A stretch of DNA of 64,000 nucleotides from NCBI GenBank assembly GCA_003149915.1, contig QAMK01000019.1, positions 1 through 64,000 on the forward strand, written 5' to 3'. Positions 34,247 to 43,283 of this stretch are shown one piece after another (position 1 is the stretch's first letter; every line of letters begins with the position of its first letter). Made by a program: the position numbers and the translations under genes. The notes below the pieces were generated by a model. The model saw nothing but the letters and a program-made list of their open reading frames with translations. It did not search any database and had not been told where the DNA came from. The stretch is from Bacillota bacterium (GTDB lineage: Bacteria; Bacillota_I; Bacilli_A; RF39; UBA660).

Positions 34247-34272
34247 AAAAAAAGAAGGAATGAATCCTTCTT
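34247..34272 (-). terminator. Terminator of class A PBP gene
   Basis: On the minus strand, AAGAAGGAT/ATTCCTTCTT-type hairpin (arms 34252-34260 and 34264-34272) with a T run; it overlaps the PBP stop codon. Confidence 0.7.
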
Positions 34273-37200
34273 ATCGAACTTCGATTGTAATATCGTGTGT
34301 TCTTGTATAACCGTGATAGTTAATAATGTATTTAATAACCCAACTACCTGCTAGACTATCATCGAAAGCAGTCTTCGTCGTATCTTGAGTTCCGGTAGAA
34401 TCGATATAGATATATTGAGTAGTAATACCACCTTGAGCCGCTACTGTAGAAGTAATATCACGAGTACCATCTAAAATCGTGACACCCTCAGTAACATTAC
34501 AACTGCCGACGCTACAAGTGTAACTAGAACGACCTTTCAAAGAAGATGTAATATTTTCTTCTGTTTCATCTTCTAACGTGTAAGAAGTAGCAGAACTTTG
34601 ATTTGCAGTATAGTTTTCAAATGAAGATACGACACTGTAAGTACCGTAAGGTTCTGATGTTTCAAATGAGTAAGTATTGTCAGTAGTAAATCCAAGTTCT
34701 GTATTGTTGTAGTAAACACGGTATCCATAACTACCGTAACTTTCGTTACCAGTTTGTGTTGCTGTACGATTCCATGATATCGTAACCTTGCCATCTTCAT
34801 ATGTAACTTTCAAACCAGTAGGAGTTGGCAATTTAACATATCTTGTAGACGTTTCAGTAGGTTCTGTTCCTGCTTTAAAATACTCGTATACGATTTGATC
34901 AGCAGGAGTATTTTCGCTTGGAAGTTGAGCCGGATTAGAACCCGCTTCGATACCGACACGTACGACAGAACTTGGTGCTGTAAAGTCTTTTCCAGTTCTA
35001 TCATAAACGACGTTTCCTAAGGCTTGATATAATCTTGTACGCCATTTAACGGCAGAGGCATTGGTACTAACATACTGACTGTCAATTACTTCGTAACCAT
35101 ACCACATAGCAAGAGCAATGTCTGGGTCATATCCAACAATCCATGCGTCTTTAACGGCATTGCTTGGTAAGTTATAGTGTTCTTTCGTAGCAGCATCGAA
35201 GTTGGACGTACCAGTTTTAGCAGCAACGTTAACTCCTGAAATATTTGCACCGCTTGAGATACCTTCTGTAACAGCAGAACGTAAACAATCTGTAATCATG
35301 AAAGCAGTAGAATCGCTCATGACTTGATTTCTAGTTGATTCATGTTCGATGACTTCGCCTGTATCACGATAGACAACTTTTCGAACAGAATATGGCTCAT
35401 TATAATAACCACCATTTCCGAATGCGGCATAAGCGCCAGCCATCTGTAATACAGAAGCACCATTAAATGCTCCTAAAGAGTGAGCCTCGTGAACGTAAGT
35501 GTCACCACTAGTTGTCTCAGGAGTAATTCCTAAACTTGTAACGAAATCGTAAATCTTTTGATTGCCAATTTCTTGATTTAATGTTTGGAATGCTTTTAAA
35601 GCAGGAATATTTCTAGATTGTGCTAAAGCAGTTCGAAGACTGATTTGGCCCATAAATTTTCTATCGGAGTTATTGATTGCCTGACCAGATGAGTAAGACC
35701 AAGGTTCATCTACAAATTGAGTATAAGTAGACCAATTTAAGTATTCCATACCAGGCGCATAATCAAAAATCGGTTTTGCAGTTGATCCAATTTGGTTGAA
35801 CACTTGTGTTGCATAGTTCAAATACCGAATACCGCTTCGATTTCGTCCGGCACCAATTGCGAGGATTTCACCGGTATGAATATCGATGGCTGCTGCAGCA
35901 CCTTGAACAACTTCATTTTCCCAAGTAAATGTTGTTCCATTGAAAATATCATCGACACCATCTTGTTTGGCTTGATCCATTGTCGTATAAACTTCAACGG
36001 AAACATTATATGGATTGATATTGTATTTATCTTCTAGTTCTTCTAAAACCGTATCGATGAATGCTTGATTCTTCATCGTTTGGGCACCATTATCAGAAAG
36101 AAGACTAGAAACTGGAATCATTCTAGCAGCATCTGCTTCACTTTCTGTAATATAACCATGACGAATCATCATATCTAATACATCATCTCTACGTTCAGAA
36201 GCACGATCTGGATTATTGTATGGATTGTAAGAAGACGGTGCTTGGAACATTCCGGCAAGTAGGGATGCTTCGGCAAGATTCAAATCGCTAACACTCTTAT
36301 CAAAGTACATTTGAGATGCTTGTTCAACTCCACATACCGTTCCGTTAAAGCATTGACTATTGACGTAGAATTCAATGATTTGCTCTTTACTGTAATTTTT
36401 TTCTAGTTTAAATACGGCAAGATAAATATCGGTAAACTTACGAATGATACCTTGAATACCAGTCGTAGCAGTTGCATCCGTATATGTATTTTTAACAACT
36501 TGCATGGATAGAGTAGAAGCACCACCGCCACCTTGACCAGTAACTTGTTTTAAAGAAGCCACTAAAAATCTGGCTGCATCGAATCCGTTATGTTGGAAGA
36601 ATCTAGAGTCCTCGATTGCAATCAAGGCATCGACGAATACTTGTGGAAGTCGATCGTACGTAACATCTTCTCTAACTTCGGCACCAAGTTTTGTCATCTC
36701 ATTTCCATCCCGGTCATAAAGAATACTAGATTGTTGATTCTTTAATGCGTTTGGATCAAATTCTGGAGCCGTATTGACAATGTATAGCATAAAGCCACCA
36801 ACCGCCAATGCTCCCAAAATACAGAAACTCAGGAAGACAATTAAAACGACATTCAAAACAGTTCGCCGTTTGCCTTTCTTACCAAATTTCTTAAGTAATG
36901 CTGCGATTCCGATAATTAGCAAAATACCGAGAGCCAAAATAATCGTTACAACAGGTCCTAATGTAAACCATGAAACAATGGCTGCAATTACAAATAGTCC
37001 CAATAGAATTTGTACATCTTTTGGATTCATTTTTTTCTTTCTTTTTACTGGCACGGTATGCGTCACCCTCTCTCTAATTTGATCGACTTCTTCTTTGGTT
37101 GCTTTATAGCGAGAAGTCTCTTTTTCTGTTGAAGTAGCAGACTTAGGATCTTTTTTCTTAATCACATTCGGGTCTGGTTTCTTCATATACGATTTGGAAG

Positions 37201-37282
37201 AACCTTTTACGGTTACTTTCTTCTTTTCTTCATTATTTTGATTCGAACTTTTCTTATAGTTCTTTTTGTAATTCTGATTCAT
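34271..37282 (-). CDS. ponA: Class A penicillin-binding protein (PBP1 type)
   Basis: Bifunctional peptidoglycan synthase, 1003 residues. A long Lys-rich cytoplasmic tail (1-85), membrane segments at about 88-145, then a GT51 glycosyltransferase domain with catalytic Glu in IEDSRFFQHNG and GGGASTLSMQ, and a transpeptidase domain with SxxK in GSTAKP, SRN, and KTGTSNF. The C terminus has an FN3-like domain (about 815-900) and a further beta domain with a Cys pair (YTCSVGSCNV). GGAGGTG sets the ATG at 37282; it overlaps the recU end, the conserved recU-ponA pair. Confidence 0.96.
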   Translation of the reverse strand: MNQNYKKNYKKSSNQNNEEKKKVTVKGSSKSYMKKPDPNVIKKKDPKSATSTEKETSRYKATKEEVDQIRERVTHTVPVKRKKKMNPKDVQILLGLFVIAAIVSWFTLGPVVTIILALGILLIIGIAALLKKFGKKGKRRTVLNVVLIVFLSFCILGALAVGGFMLYIVNTAPEFDPNALKNQQSSILYDRDGNEMTKLGAEVREDVTYDRLPQVFVDALIAIEDSRFFQHNGFDAARFLVASLKQVTGQGGGGASTLSMQVVKNTYTDATATTGIQGIIRKFTDIYLAVFKLEKNYSKEQIIEFYVNSQCFNGTVCGVEQASQMYFDKSVSDLNLAEASLLAGMFQAPSSYNPYNNPDRASERRDDVLDMMIRHGYITESEADAARMIPVSSLLSDNGAQTMKNQAFIDTVLEELEDKYNINPYNVSVEVYTTMDQAKQDGVDDIFNGTTFTWENEVVQGAAAAIDIHTGEILAIGAGRNRSGIRYLNYATQVFNQIGSTAKPIFDYAPGMEYLNWSTYTQFVDEPWSYSSGQAINNSDRKFMGQISLRTALAQSRNIPALKAFQTLNQEIGNQKIYDFVTSLGITPETTSGDTYVHEAHSLGAFNGASVLQMAGAYAAFGNGGYYNEPYSVRKVVYRDTGEVIEHESTRNQVMSDSTAFMITDCLRSAVTEGISSGANISGVNVAAKTGTSNFDAATKEHYNLPSNAVKDAWIVGYDPDIALAMWYGYEVIDSQYVSTNASAVKWRTRLYQALGNVVYDRTGKDFTAPSSVVRVGIEAGSNPAQLPSENTPADQIVYEYFKAGTEPTETSTRYVKLPTPTGLKVTYEDGKVTISWNRTATQTGNESYGSYGYRVYYNNTELGFTTDNTYSFETSEPYGTYSVVSSFENYTANQSSATSYTLEDETEENITSSLKGRSSYTCSVGSCNVTEGVTILDGTRDITSTVAAQGGITTQYIYIDSTGTQDTTKTAFDDSLAGSWVIKYIINYHGYTRTHDITIEVR

Positions 37283-37856
37283 TTGCACCTCCATAAATTT
37301 GGTCGATTACTTTTAAGTAATCCACTCTTGGATGATATTGATCTAAAATTAAATGCCCGCGTTGTTCAAAATAAGATAGTGGGATAGATGCTCTATCATG
37401 ATGATCGATATAGTCTACAAAATCTTCTCCAAATAATAAATACGTCCGATTTAATTTAACAAATCGAACAATTAAAAACACGATTCCTTTTTGGAAAAGA
37501 ACTCCACGAATATGTTCAATTTGATGGGGATGAATATTGTGAAGAGGAAACGATGTTTTATTTAAAGTTTCCTTTGCTTCAAAATCGATATATAATCCAT
37601 GATAGACACCGTTGTAGTCCGTTGTAGAAGGATGTTCAAAGAACCCTTCCTTGATGACGACACTACTTTTTTGATAGTCCACTTTCGTTACTTTGATCGG
37701 GGTAGGTTTTTTATAAATAAGTGCCCGGTTAGATTCCCGGTAATAATCGTTTGTAATGTTTAAGTCATGTTCCAAACTCATACCACGATTTCCGTACTGG
37801 ATATCTTCTTTTTTGTGAACGGTTGGAACAACTTTGACACCAGCCGGGTATTTCAT
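37254..37856 (-). CDS. recU: Holliday junction resolvase RecU
   Basis: A 200-residue resolvase. YGNRGMSLE near 21, DYNGVYHGLYIDFEAKET near 80-97 with the PD-(D/E)XK acidic/Lys residues, and HPHQIEHI near 108 are characteristic. Overlaps the PBP gene by 29 bases. A minus-strand TATAAT at 37879-37874 precedes it. Confidence 0.95.
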   Translation of the reverse strand: MKYPAGVKVVPTVHKKEDIQYGNRGMSLEHDLNITNDYYRESNRALIYKKPTPIKVTKVDYQKSSVVIKEGFFEHPSTTDYNGVYHGLYIDFEAKETLNKTSFPLHNIHPHQIEHIRGVLFQKGIVFLIVRFVKLNRTYLLFGEDFVDYIDHHDRASIPLSYFEQRGHLILDQYHPRVDYLKVIDQIYGGANESELQKEL

Positions 37857-37942
37857 AAAATCACCTACATTACATTATACTATAAAACCCTATATTTTTA
37901 AAGGAATTTTTAAGATAAACTACGAAAAGATAAGTTCTTTTT

Positions 37943-38011
37943 TGTCGTGAAAAACCTACTTTTGTCTAATCCGTTCTAGTTTTGTCGAAAAGAATGCAAA
38001 ATTTTGACGAA
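37943..38011 (+). promoter_or_regulatory. Second Spo0A-box-like array
   Basis: TGTCGTG (37943), TGTCTAA (37963), TGTCGAA (37983) and TGACGAA (38005) are spaced 20, 20 and 22 bases, about two helical turns. The last two match TGNCGAA fully. The 38005 box lies five bases before TATAGT (38017-38022), like the box in the giant gene promoter. The array sits between divergent recU and the small gene at 38041 and may serve either or both. Confidence 0.6.
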
Positions 38012-38040
38012 ATTGGTATAGTGATAAAAAAGGAGGAAAT

Positions 38041-38151
38041 ATGACAAGAGATGACGTTGTTCTACTTTTAAACCGATTATTAGACGATTACTCATTAGTA
38101 GACCTAGAGATATCGAATACAAAGTTACTTTATACACTAAAGAAAAATTGA
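38041..38151 (+). CDS. 36-residue small protein
   Basis: ATG at 38041 follows a strong AAAGGAGG site by about six bases. The 36-residue product is MTRDDVVLLLNRLLDDYS followed by a Leu-rich second half. It is soluble and probably one or two helices. The stop codon overlaps the next gene's -35 box. No family recognised. The array of Spo0A-like boxes upstream and the strong ribosome site argue for a real gene. Confidence 0.55.
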   Translation: MTRDDVVLLLNRLLDDYSLVDLEISNTKLLYTLKKN

Positions 38152-38176
38152 CAAAATACACATTTTGCGATATAAT
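38148..38176 (+). promoter_or_regulatory. Consensus sigma-A promoter
   Basis: TTGACA at 38148-38153, 17-bp spacer, TATAAT at 38171-38176; drives the gene at 38205. Confidence 0.85.
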
Positions 38177-38204
38177 GTTCATACTTTTTTCGGGAGGGTA
38201 TAAA

Positions 38205-39788
38205 ATGGATGAATTAAAAGAGAGTATTAATCGTGGAATACCGATTGCAACACCGGTAACACTTAGTTCCACTGACTTAATTGCGCTTTGCGATGATAAA
38301 GAAACGACAAAAAAAGCAATCGATAATGCTTTTACAAAATATATGAACTATATGAAAAAGATAGGGATTCCTCCCATCGATATGGAGTTTTTCCAAACGT
38401 TAGGCATCGTTACGAACCCAAATACTCTAGAGAAACAACTTTGTTTTTCTAGAAGTGGTTTTATGATGTCAATATTTATGAATTTAAATATTGATAACAT
38501 GTTTCGAAGCCGCGATAATCTTTCTATCGACTTAAGAGCATCTAATGAAGAGTTAAGTAATGCATTAAGAGAAAAAGCATGGCCTCGTTTGGAAATATTT
38601 AAAAATCTGAAGACCAAAAGAGAATTGAAAAGAGAGTTTCCAGTCCTTTATAAGAAATATCAAGAACGTCAAGAGATGATAACCATGTTACGAAATTTCG
38701 TCCGCTTAATTAATCAAAAATCAAAGTCTGGACGAGAACGAATCGATGCCATGCAAGATATCACGGAATTTTTGGAAATCTTACACTTGGATAATATTGG
38801 TCAACTTGAAACTTACAGTTCTGAAGAGGATTTCACAAAATTTTGTGCCCAGTATTATGAATCATTGTCAGGTATTTTAAATCATTCCGAAGACATTATG
38901 CAATACTTGGATAAACATCGTGTAAATACATGGCACTTTTCTAGTATGGACCGGGATAAAATATCCCTTTATATTGCATCGCGGTTTTTATCGACAGCAA
39001 TTACTGCTCCGAAAGAAGAAGCCCAACGTTATTTATATAATGTAACGGATTATTTTAGAGAAAACGAGAATAGAAAAACAGCAACTAGTCCACGAATTAC
39101 AGTTGGAAAATACAAAAACGAAAGTATGGGAATTAAAAGTGATGGCGTTGTGATAACACCGAAGTCTCTTTACAGTGAATATAAGAAAATGTTATTAGAA
39201 CATCCCGAACTTCGCGTCGTCGATTTTTCTACCATCGATTTTACGGGAATGAACCTAGAAGAGGTTGAAAAATATACGCAACAGTTGCTATCTGATCTAG
39301 CAGCGAATTGGGAGTTAATTCCAGCAAGTCATTTAAAGGATGATTTTAGAGTTTCAGGTGTTCGTGTAAATGTAACTTCAGAAGAAGAAAGAAGACGAAA
39401 AACTGCTCGTCTAGCGGATTTATATATAGAAAAGAAAGAGTTCTACGATAGTACGAGTCCAATTTGTAGAGTAGTCGGTAAAAATACATTTTCTGGGTAT
39501 GTTGGACATATCTATTCCAATGGTAAGGTCATTTTAGATCGTTTCTTTGAAAATGATAAAACGGGTCGAATTGCCGAAGGCCATGCCATCTATATTATGG
39601 ATGCAACGGATTTTTGCAAATTATCCTCTTTATCAAAACGAGAGTTATTCCATCATCCATCTTGTAAGCGAATTTACCATGCTGGCGATTGGCAAAGCAG
39701 AGTATCGCAAGAGATTGCAAAAGAGACAAAAGGTCGAATGGCAGATGGAATCGGAAAGATCTTGCAAATGGCATCCCAAGAAAATTAG
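38205..39788 (+). CDS. Hypothetical 527-residue soluble protein
   Basis: No family recognised. The protein is soluble, starts MDELKESINRGIPIAT, is helical for its first 330 residues, and has a compact C-terminal part with YVGHIYSNGKVILDRF, GHAIYIMDATDF and HAGDWQSRV, which read as beta strands and may bind a ligand or nucleic acid. GGGAGGG sets the ATG at 38205; the longer frame overlaps the promoter. Conserved-looking Trp and His residues cluster in the last 60 residues. Confidence 0.75.
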   Translation: MDELKESINRGIPIATPVTLSSTDLIALCDDKETTKKAIDNAFTKYMNYMKKIGIPPIDMEFFQTLGIVTNPNTLEKQLCFSRSGFMMSIFMNLNIDNMFRSRDNLSIDLRASNEELSNALREKAWPRLEIFKNLKTKRELKREFPVLYKKYQERQEMITMLRNFVRLINQKSKSGRERIDAMQDITEFLEILHLDNIGQLETYSSEEDFTKFCAQYYESLSGILNHSEDIMQYLDKHRVNTWHFSSMDRDKISLYIASRFLSTAITAPKEEAQRYLYNVTDYFRENENRKTATSPRITVGKYKNESMGIKSDGVVITPKSLYSEYKKMLLEHPELRVVDFSTIDFTGMNLEEVEKYTQQLLSDLAANWELIPASHLKDDFRVSGVRVNVTSEEERRRKTARLADLYIEKKEFYDSTSPICRVVGKNTFSGYVGHIYSNGKVILDRFFENDKTGRIAEGHAIYIMDATDFCKLSSLSKRELFHHPSCKRIYHAGDWQSRVSQEIAKETKGRMADGIGKILQMASQEN

Positions 39789-39814
39789 GGCCTTCACATT
39801 TCCTTGCAAAGAAA

Positions 39815-39843
39815 TTGACAAACAATCGAATTTTTGTGATAAT
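39815..39843 (+). promoter_or_regulatory. Promoter of gpsB
   Basis: TTGACA at 39815-39820, 17-bp spacer, GATAAT at 39838-39843. Confidence 0.75.
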
Positions 39844-39872
39844 ATACATTGTAAGGGATTGGTGGTATAAGT

Positions 39873-40241
39873 ATGTATCAAAACAAAATTACGTTGACTC
39901 CACAAGATATTTTGGAACATGAATTTAAGATTGATACTAGGGGATACAGGCTAAAAGAAGTAGATCAATTTCTAGATGTGATTATTCATGATTACGAACA
40001 ATTCATTGAAATCATTAACCAAGAAGAAAAAGAAAAAGAGAGTTTATTAAATGAAATTATGCATTTAAAACAAGAACTTCGTAATTTGAAGATGAGCATT
40101 GATATTGCCAAAACAAGTGATAAAGAAGTCACCAATGTCGATATTATGCGCCGCTTATCACAATTAGAAAAAATGGTTTATGGTGCAAAGAAAGAACAAA
40201 CTGAATCTGTTTTAACAGACCTAGATGAAGATGACGAATAG
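39873..40241 (+). CDS. gpsB: Cell-division coordinator GpsB
   Basis: A 122-residue DivIVA-family protein. The N-terminal domain LTPQDILEHEFKIDTRGYR then VDQFLDVIIHDYEQF is the GpsB/DivIVA membrane-binding and coiled-coil region; a short helical C-terminal trimer domain follows after a Lys/Asp linker. GpsB shuttles PBP1 between septum and side wall, fitting the ponA gene nearby. rnpB follows directly, as in Bacillus. Confidence 0.93.
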   Translation: MYQNKITLTPQDILEHEFKIDTRGYRLKEVDQFLDVIIHDYEQFIEIINQEEKEKESLLNEIMHLKQELRNLKMSIDIAKTSDKEVTNVDIMRRLSQLEKMVYGAKKEQTESVLTDLDEDDE

Positions 40242-40588
40242 TACTTTGAGACAAACGCGGCATCTAACCATGATGTTGAGGAAAGTCCATGCTCACAAAG
40301 ACTGGGATGTCTTTCGTGTTTGTGCTGAGGGAATCAATAACCGAAGGTAGAGTAATCTAACGGCGAGGAATTAGCCTAAAGGAAACCATGGCTATAGTAC
40401 TCATAAAGTGCCACAGTGACGATATTCTCTAGAAATGGAGAAAGTGAAACGTTGGTAAACCCCGCAAGTGAGAAATCCAAATTTGGTAGGAGAGTCGTAA
40501 CAAAAGAAAGATAATGGCGTTACGGACCGGAAACGGTAGATAAATGTTTGTCGCCTAGAAATAGGAACAGAACATGGCTTACAAAGTA
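40242..40588 (+). ncRNA. rnpB: RNase P RNA, Bacillus (B) type
   Basis: Catalytic RNA of RNase P. The termini pair as helix P1 (TACTTTG at 40242 with CAAAGTA at 40582). Conserved region I GAGGAAAGTCCATGCTC is at about 40278, GTGCCACAGTGACGA near 40408, GTGAAACGTTGGTAAACC near 40443, and the 3' element GGCTTACAAAG near 40577. Length about 347. It lies between gpsB and a rodZ-like gene. Confidence 0.95.
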
Positions 40589-40612
40589 TTATTTTGATAA
40601 AGAAGGTGTCTT

Positions 40613-41113
40613 ATGAAAGAAATCGGTGAATATTTACGAGGACTAAGAGTAAATCACGGTGTTAGCGTGGAAGAAGCGGCCTCGGACTTAAACGTCTCAA
40701 AAGATGATATTAGCAACTTAGAAGACGGTATCACGAGAGCTTTCAAAGACATTTTTATTTTGCGTGATTTGGTGAATGAATACGCCAAGTATTTAGGCGC
40801 TGACACGGATAAAGTAAATGATGAATTCAATGATTTTATGTTCGAAAAAACTTCTAAAATTTCATTGGACGATATCAAACAGATTCGAAAAGAAGAAAAT
40901 AAAAAAGAAGAAGAGAAAAAAGTATACTCGCCTTATACGAAAATTCCACCTCGTAAAACAAATTACAAACCGCTCATTGCCTGTATTTGTATTACGATTG
41001 CAGTCCTAGCACTCATCTATTGGATTTTTATGGTAGTTACGGAAGAGCCACCTAGGACAGAAGAATTGAGAATTGAGAAAGAAGGAATGATTTCGTATGA
41101 ATACACCTACTAA
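40613..41113 (+). CDS. rodZ: RodZ-like HTH membrane protein
   Basis: A 166-residue protein with an N-terminal Cro-like HTH (IGEYLRGLRVNHGVSVEEAA), a charged linker, one membrane helix (about 125-146), and a very short outer tail. RodZ links MreB to the membrane; this copy lacks the usual outer beta domain. Overlaps pgsA by 17 bases, the ymfM-pgsA arrangement of Bacillus. Confidence 0.85.
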   Translation: MKEIGEYLRGLRVNHGVSVEEAASDLNVSKDDISNLEDGITRAFKDIFILRDLVNEYAKYLGADTDKVNDEFNDFMFEKTSKISLDDIKQIRKEENKKEEEKKVYSPYTKIPPRKTNYKPLIACICITIAVLALIYWIFMVVTEEPPRTEELRIEKEGMISYEYTY

Positions 41114-41696
41114 ATTGACCGTATCTAGATTGATTTTATCGTTAGTTATTATTTTCATTTTGTTGTTTCCATGGAGCATGATCAATGTGACGATTCCCCA
41201 AGTGTTGGTCTCTGGTGTAACAGTAGATATCCGTTATCCGATTGCAGGAGTTTTATTTATCATTGCTAGTTTAACGGATTTCTTAGATGGATACTTGGCT
41301 AGAAAAAACAATCAAATTACCAATACTGGTAAAATGTTGGATGCGATTGCTGATAAAGTATTAGTAGATTCCGTTTTAATTATTCTAGCATGTCAGGGAT
41401 TCGTAAATGCAATTGTACCAGTTGTTATCGTTTTACGCGATATCGTAGTCGATGCCATTAAAATGGAAGCCGCTTCCAAAGGAAAGGTAGTTGCGGCCAT
41501 TAAATCCGGAAAAATTAAGACAGCATCCTTAATGGTTGGTACGGTATTGATGTTGTTCTACAACTTACCGTTCGAACTGGTAAATGTTCATGTCGATATT
41601 TTCCTACTGTACTTTGCAACGATCATGTCGATCTTCTCAATGTATGAATATTATACGTTGAATAAAAATATCATTTTTCCAAAAAAGGAAAAGTAA
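41097..41696 (+). CDS. pgsA: Phosphatidylglycerophosphate synthase
   Basis: A 199-residue membrane enzyme making PGP from CDP-diacylglycerol and glycerol-3-phosphate. The CDP-alcohol motif DGYLARKNNQITNTGKMLDA with the following AD fits DGx2ARx8Gx3Dx3D. Five or six membrane helices. Start overlaps the rodZ-like end. Confidence 0.95.
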   Translation: MNTPTKLTVSRLILSLVIIFILLFPWSMINVTIPQVLVSGVTVDIRYPIAGVLFIIASLTDFLDGYLARKNNQITNTGKMLDAIADKVLVDSVLIILACQGFVNAIVPVVIVLRDIVVDAIKMEAASKGKVVAAIKSGKIKTASLMVGTVLMLFYNLPFELVNVHVDIFLLYFATIMSIFSMYEYYTLNKNIIFPKKEK

Positions 41697-41710
41697 AGGG
41701 TAAAAAGAAT

Positions 41711-41746
41711 GAAAAAGGGATTTTCTATAAAGGAATTCCCTTTTTT
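41711..41746 (+). terminator. Terminator after pgsA
   Basis: AAAAAGGGA/TCCCTTTTT hairpin with an inner ATT/AAT pairing, ending in a T run. Confidence 0.75.
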
Positions 41747-41765
41747 GATAGGAAAAATCAGATAA

Positions 41766-41779
41766 CAAACAAATGTTTG
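41766..41779 (+). promoter_or_regulatory. LexA-box-like operator of recA
   Basis: CAAACAAATGTTTG is a perfect 6-2-6 palindrome and fits the Gram-positive SOS box CGAAC-N4-GTTCG with the second and second-last bases symmetrically changed. It lies ten bases before the recA -35. Confidence 0.55.
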
Positions 41780-41788
41780 ATAAAATGC

Positions 41789-41817
41789 TTGCAATTTGTT
41801 TGGAAATAAGTTATGAT
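41789..41817 (+). promoter_or_regulatory. Promoter of recA
   Basis: TTGCAA at 41789-41794, 17-bp spacer, TATGAT at 41812-41817. Confidence 0.65.
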
Positions 41818-41847
41818 AGAAATGTATTTGAGAAAAACGGAGGATTT

Positions 41848-42909
41848 ATGAGTAAAACGGAAAGCAAAGATAAGACTTTAGATGAAGTCTTAGCAGATAT
41901 TGAAAAACAATTTGGAAAAGGTTCCATCATGAAACTAGGGGATGAGAGCCATTTAGAAATCGATACGATTTCCTCTGGTTCCTTAGCATTAGATATCGCT
42001 TTGGGAGTTGGGGGATATCCAAAAGGAAGAATTATCGAAATTTATGGACCAGAATCTTCTGGTAAAACGACATTTGCACTTCATGCCATTGCCGAGGCTC
42101 AAAAAGCAGGAGGAAGAGCAGCTTTCATCGATGCGGAGCATGCCTTAGATCCTGTCTATGCCAAAAATTTAGGTGTAAATATCAATGAGTTGTTGCTAGC
42201 TCAACCAGATACCGGTGAACAGGCATTGGAAATTTGCGATGCCTTAGTAAAAAGTCAAGCAGTTGCAATTGTCGTCATCGATTCCGTTGCTGCTTTGGTG
42301 CCACAAGCTGAAATTGATGGTGAAATGGGCGACTCTCATGTCGGTCTACAAGCAAGACTAATGAGCCAAGCATTGCGAAAATTAGCTGGTACAATTAGCA
42401 AAACGAACACGATTGCAATTTTTATCAACCAATTACGTGAAAAAGTGGGAGTTATGTATGGAAACCCCGAAACAACACCTGGTGGTAGAGCATTGAAGTA
42501 TTATGCTACGATTCGCTTGGATGTTAGAAGAAATGAACAATTAAAAATGGGCGATGGTATCGTCGGAAATAAAACGACAGTTAAAATCGTAAAGAATAAG
42601 GTAGCACCTCCATTTAAAACTGCTGTTGTCGATATCATGTATGGCGAAGGTGTCAGTCACGAAGGAGAATTAATCGATTTGGCAAGCGATGCTGGTATCA
42701 TCGAGAAGACAGGTGCTTGGTTCTCATATAAAGGAGAAAAACTTGGTCAAGGTAGAGAAAATGTCAAATTATTATTAAAAGATAATAAAGAATTAGAAGA
42801 AGAAATTTACGAAGCAACGCGAGAATACTATGGAATTGGAAAAAAGAAAAATATCGTAACAACAGACGAAAAAGAAAGCAAACCAAAGAAAAGTAGTAAA
42901 GATAAATAA
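41848..42909 (+). CDS. recA: Recombinase RecA
   Basis: A 353-residue strand-exchange ATPase. Walker [10 protein letters not shown] near 68, [11 protein letters not shown]alker B near 142, the L1/L2 loops and [16 protein letters not shown] are all conserved; the C terminus ends in a Lys-rich tail. The ATG at 41848 follows CGGAGG; an upstream frame opening at 41773 crosses the promoter and is not used. cinA, which lies between pgsA and recA in Bacillus, is absent. Confidence 0.98.
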   Translation: MSKTESKDKTLDEVLADIEKQFGKGSIMKLGDESHLEIDTISSGSLALDIALGVGGYPKGRIIEIYGPESSGKTTFALHAIAEAQKAGGRAAFIDAEHALDPVYAKNLGVNINELLLAQPDTGEQALEICDALVKSQAVAIVVIDSVAALVPQAEIDGEMGDSHVGLQARLMSQALRKLAGTISKTNTIAIFINQLREKVGVMYGNPETTPGGRALKYYATIRLDVRRNEQLKMGDGIVGNKTTVKIVKNKVAPPFKTAVVDIMYGEGVSHEGELIDLASDAGIIEKTGAWFSYKGEKLGQGRENVKLLLKDNKELEEEIYEATREYYGIGKKKNIVTTDEKESKPKKSSKDK

Positions 42910-42928
42910 TAACGAAAAAGGAGAATGT

Positions 42929-43186
42929 ATGAAAGGTCAAATTATTAAAATCAGTACAGGCGAGGAATATCTAATTTTAGATGAGAAAAAAATCAATCTA
43001 AAAACATATCTATTGGCAAATAAACTAGATGAGAAGGAAGAGATGACAGATACATTTTCATTTTTTTCATTGAGTGTATTGAAAGATAACTATTTAAAAC
43101 GGGTGACCGATCCGGAAGAATTAGCAATGATTCAAAAGAAATTTGCAGAAGGAAATCCTTCTTCTGACACTGTCAAAGAGGGCTAG
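42929..43186 (+). CDS. Small hypothetical protein after recA
   Basis: An 85-residue soluble protein, MKGQIIKISTGEEYLILDE at the start, beta-rich first half then helical. Follows recA by 20 bases behind AAAGGAGA and ends before the rny promoter, so it is cotranscribed with recA. The first half resembles small DUF1292-like modules only loosely. No function assigned. Confidence 0.7.
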   Translation: MKGQIIKISTGEEYLILDEKKINLKTYLLANKLDEKEEMTDTFSFFSLSVLKDNYLKRVTDPEELAMIQKKFAEGNPSSDTVKEG

Positions 43187-43202
43187 AACGAAATCATTCT
43201 GC

Positions 43203-43231
43203 TTGACACAAATTCCATTAAACCTTACAAT
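43203..43231 (+). promoter_or_regulatory. Promoter of rny
   Basis: TTGACA at 43203-43208, 17-bp spacer, TACAAT at 43226-43231. Confidence 0.75.
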
Positions 43232-43283
43232 AAAGGTAATGTTAGAGTTTTAATTAAGTTTAACATATAGATAGGGAGGAATT

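Noticed and set aside
41773-41847. A longer N terminus for RecA
   Set aside because: It crosses the recA promoter, and CGGAGG sits before the ATG at 41848.
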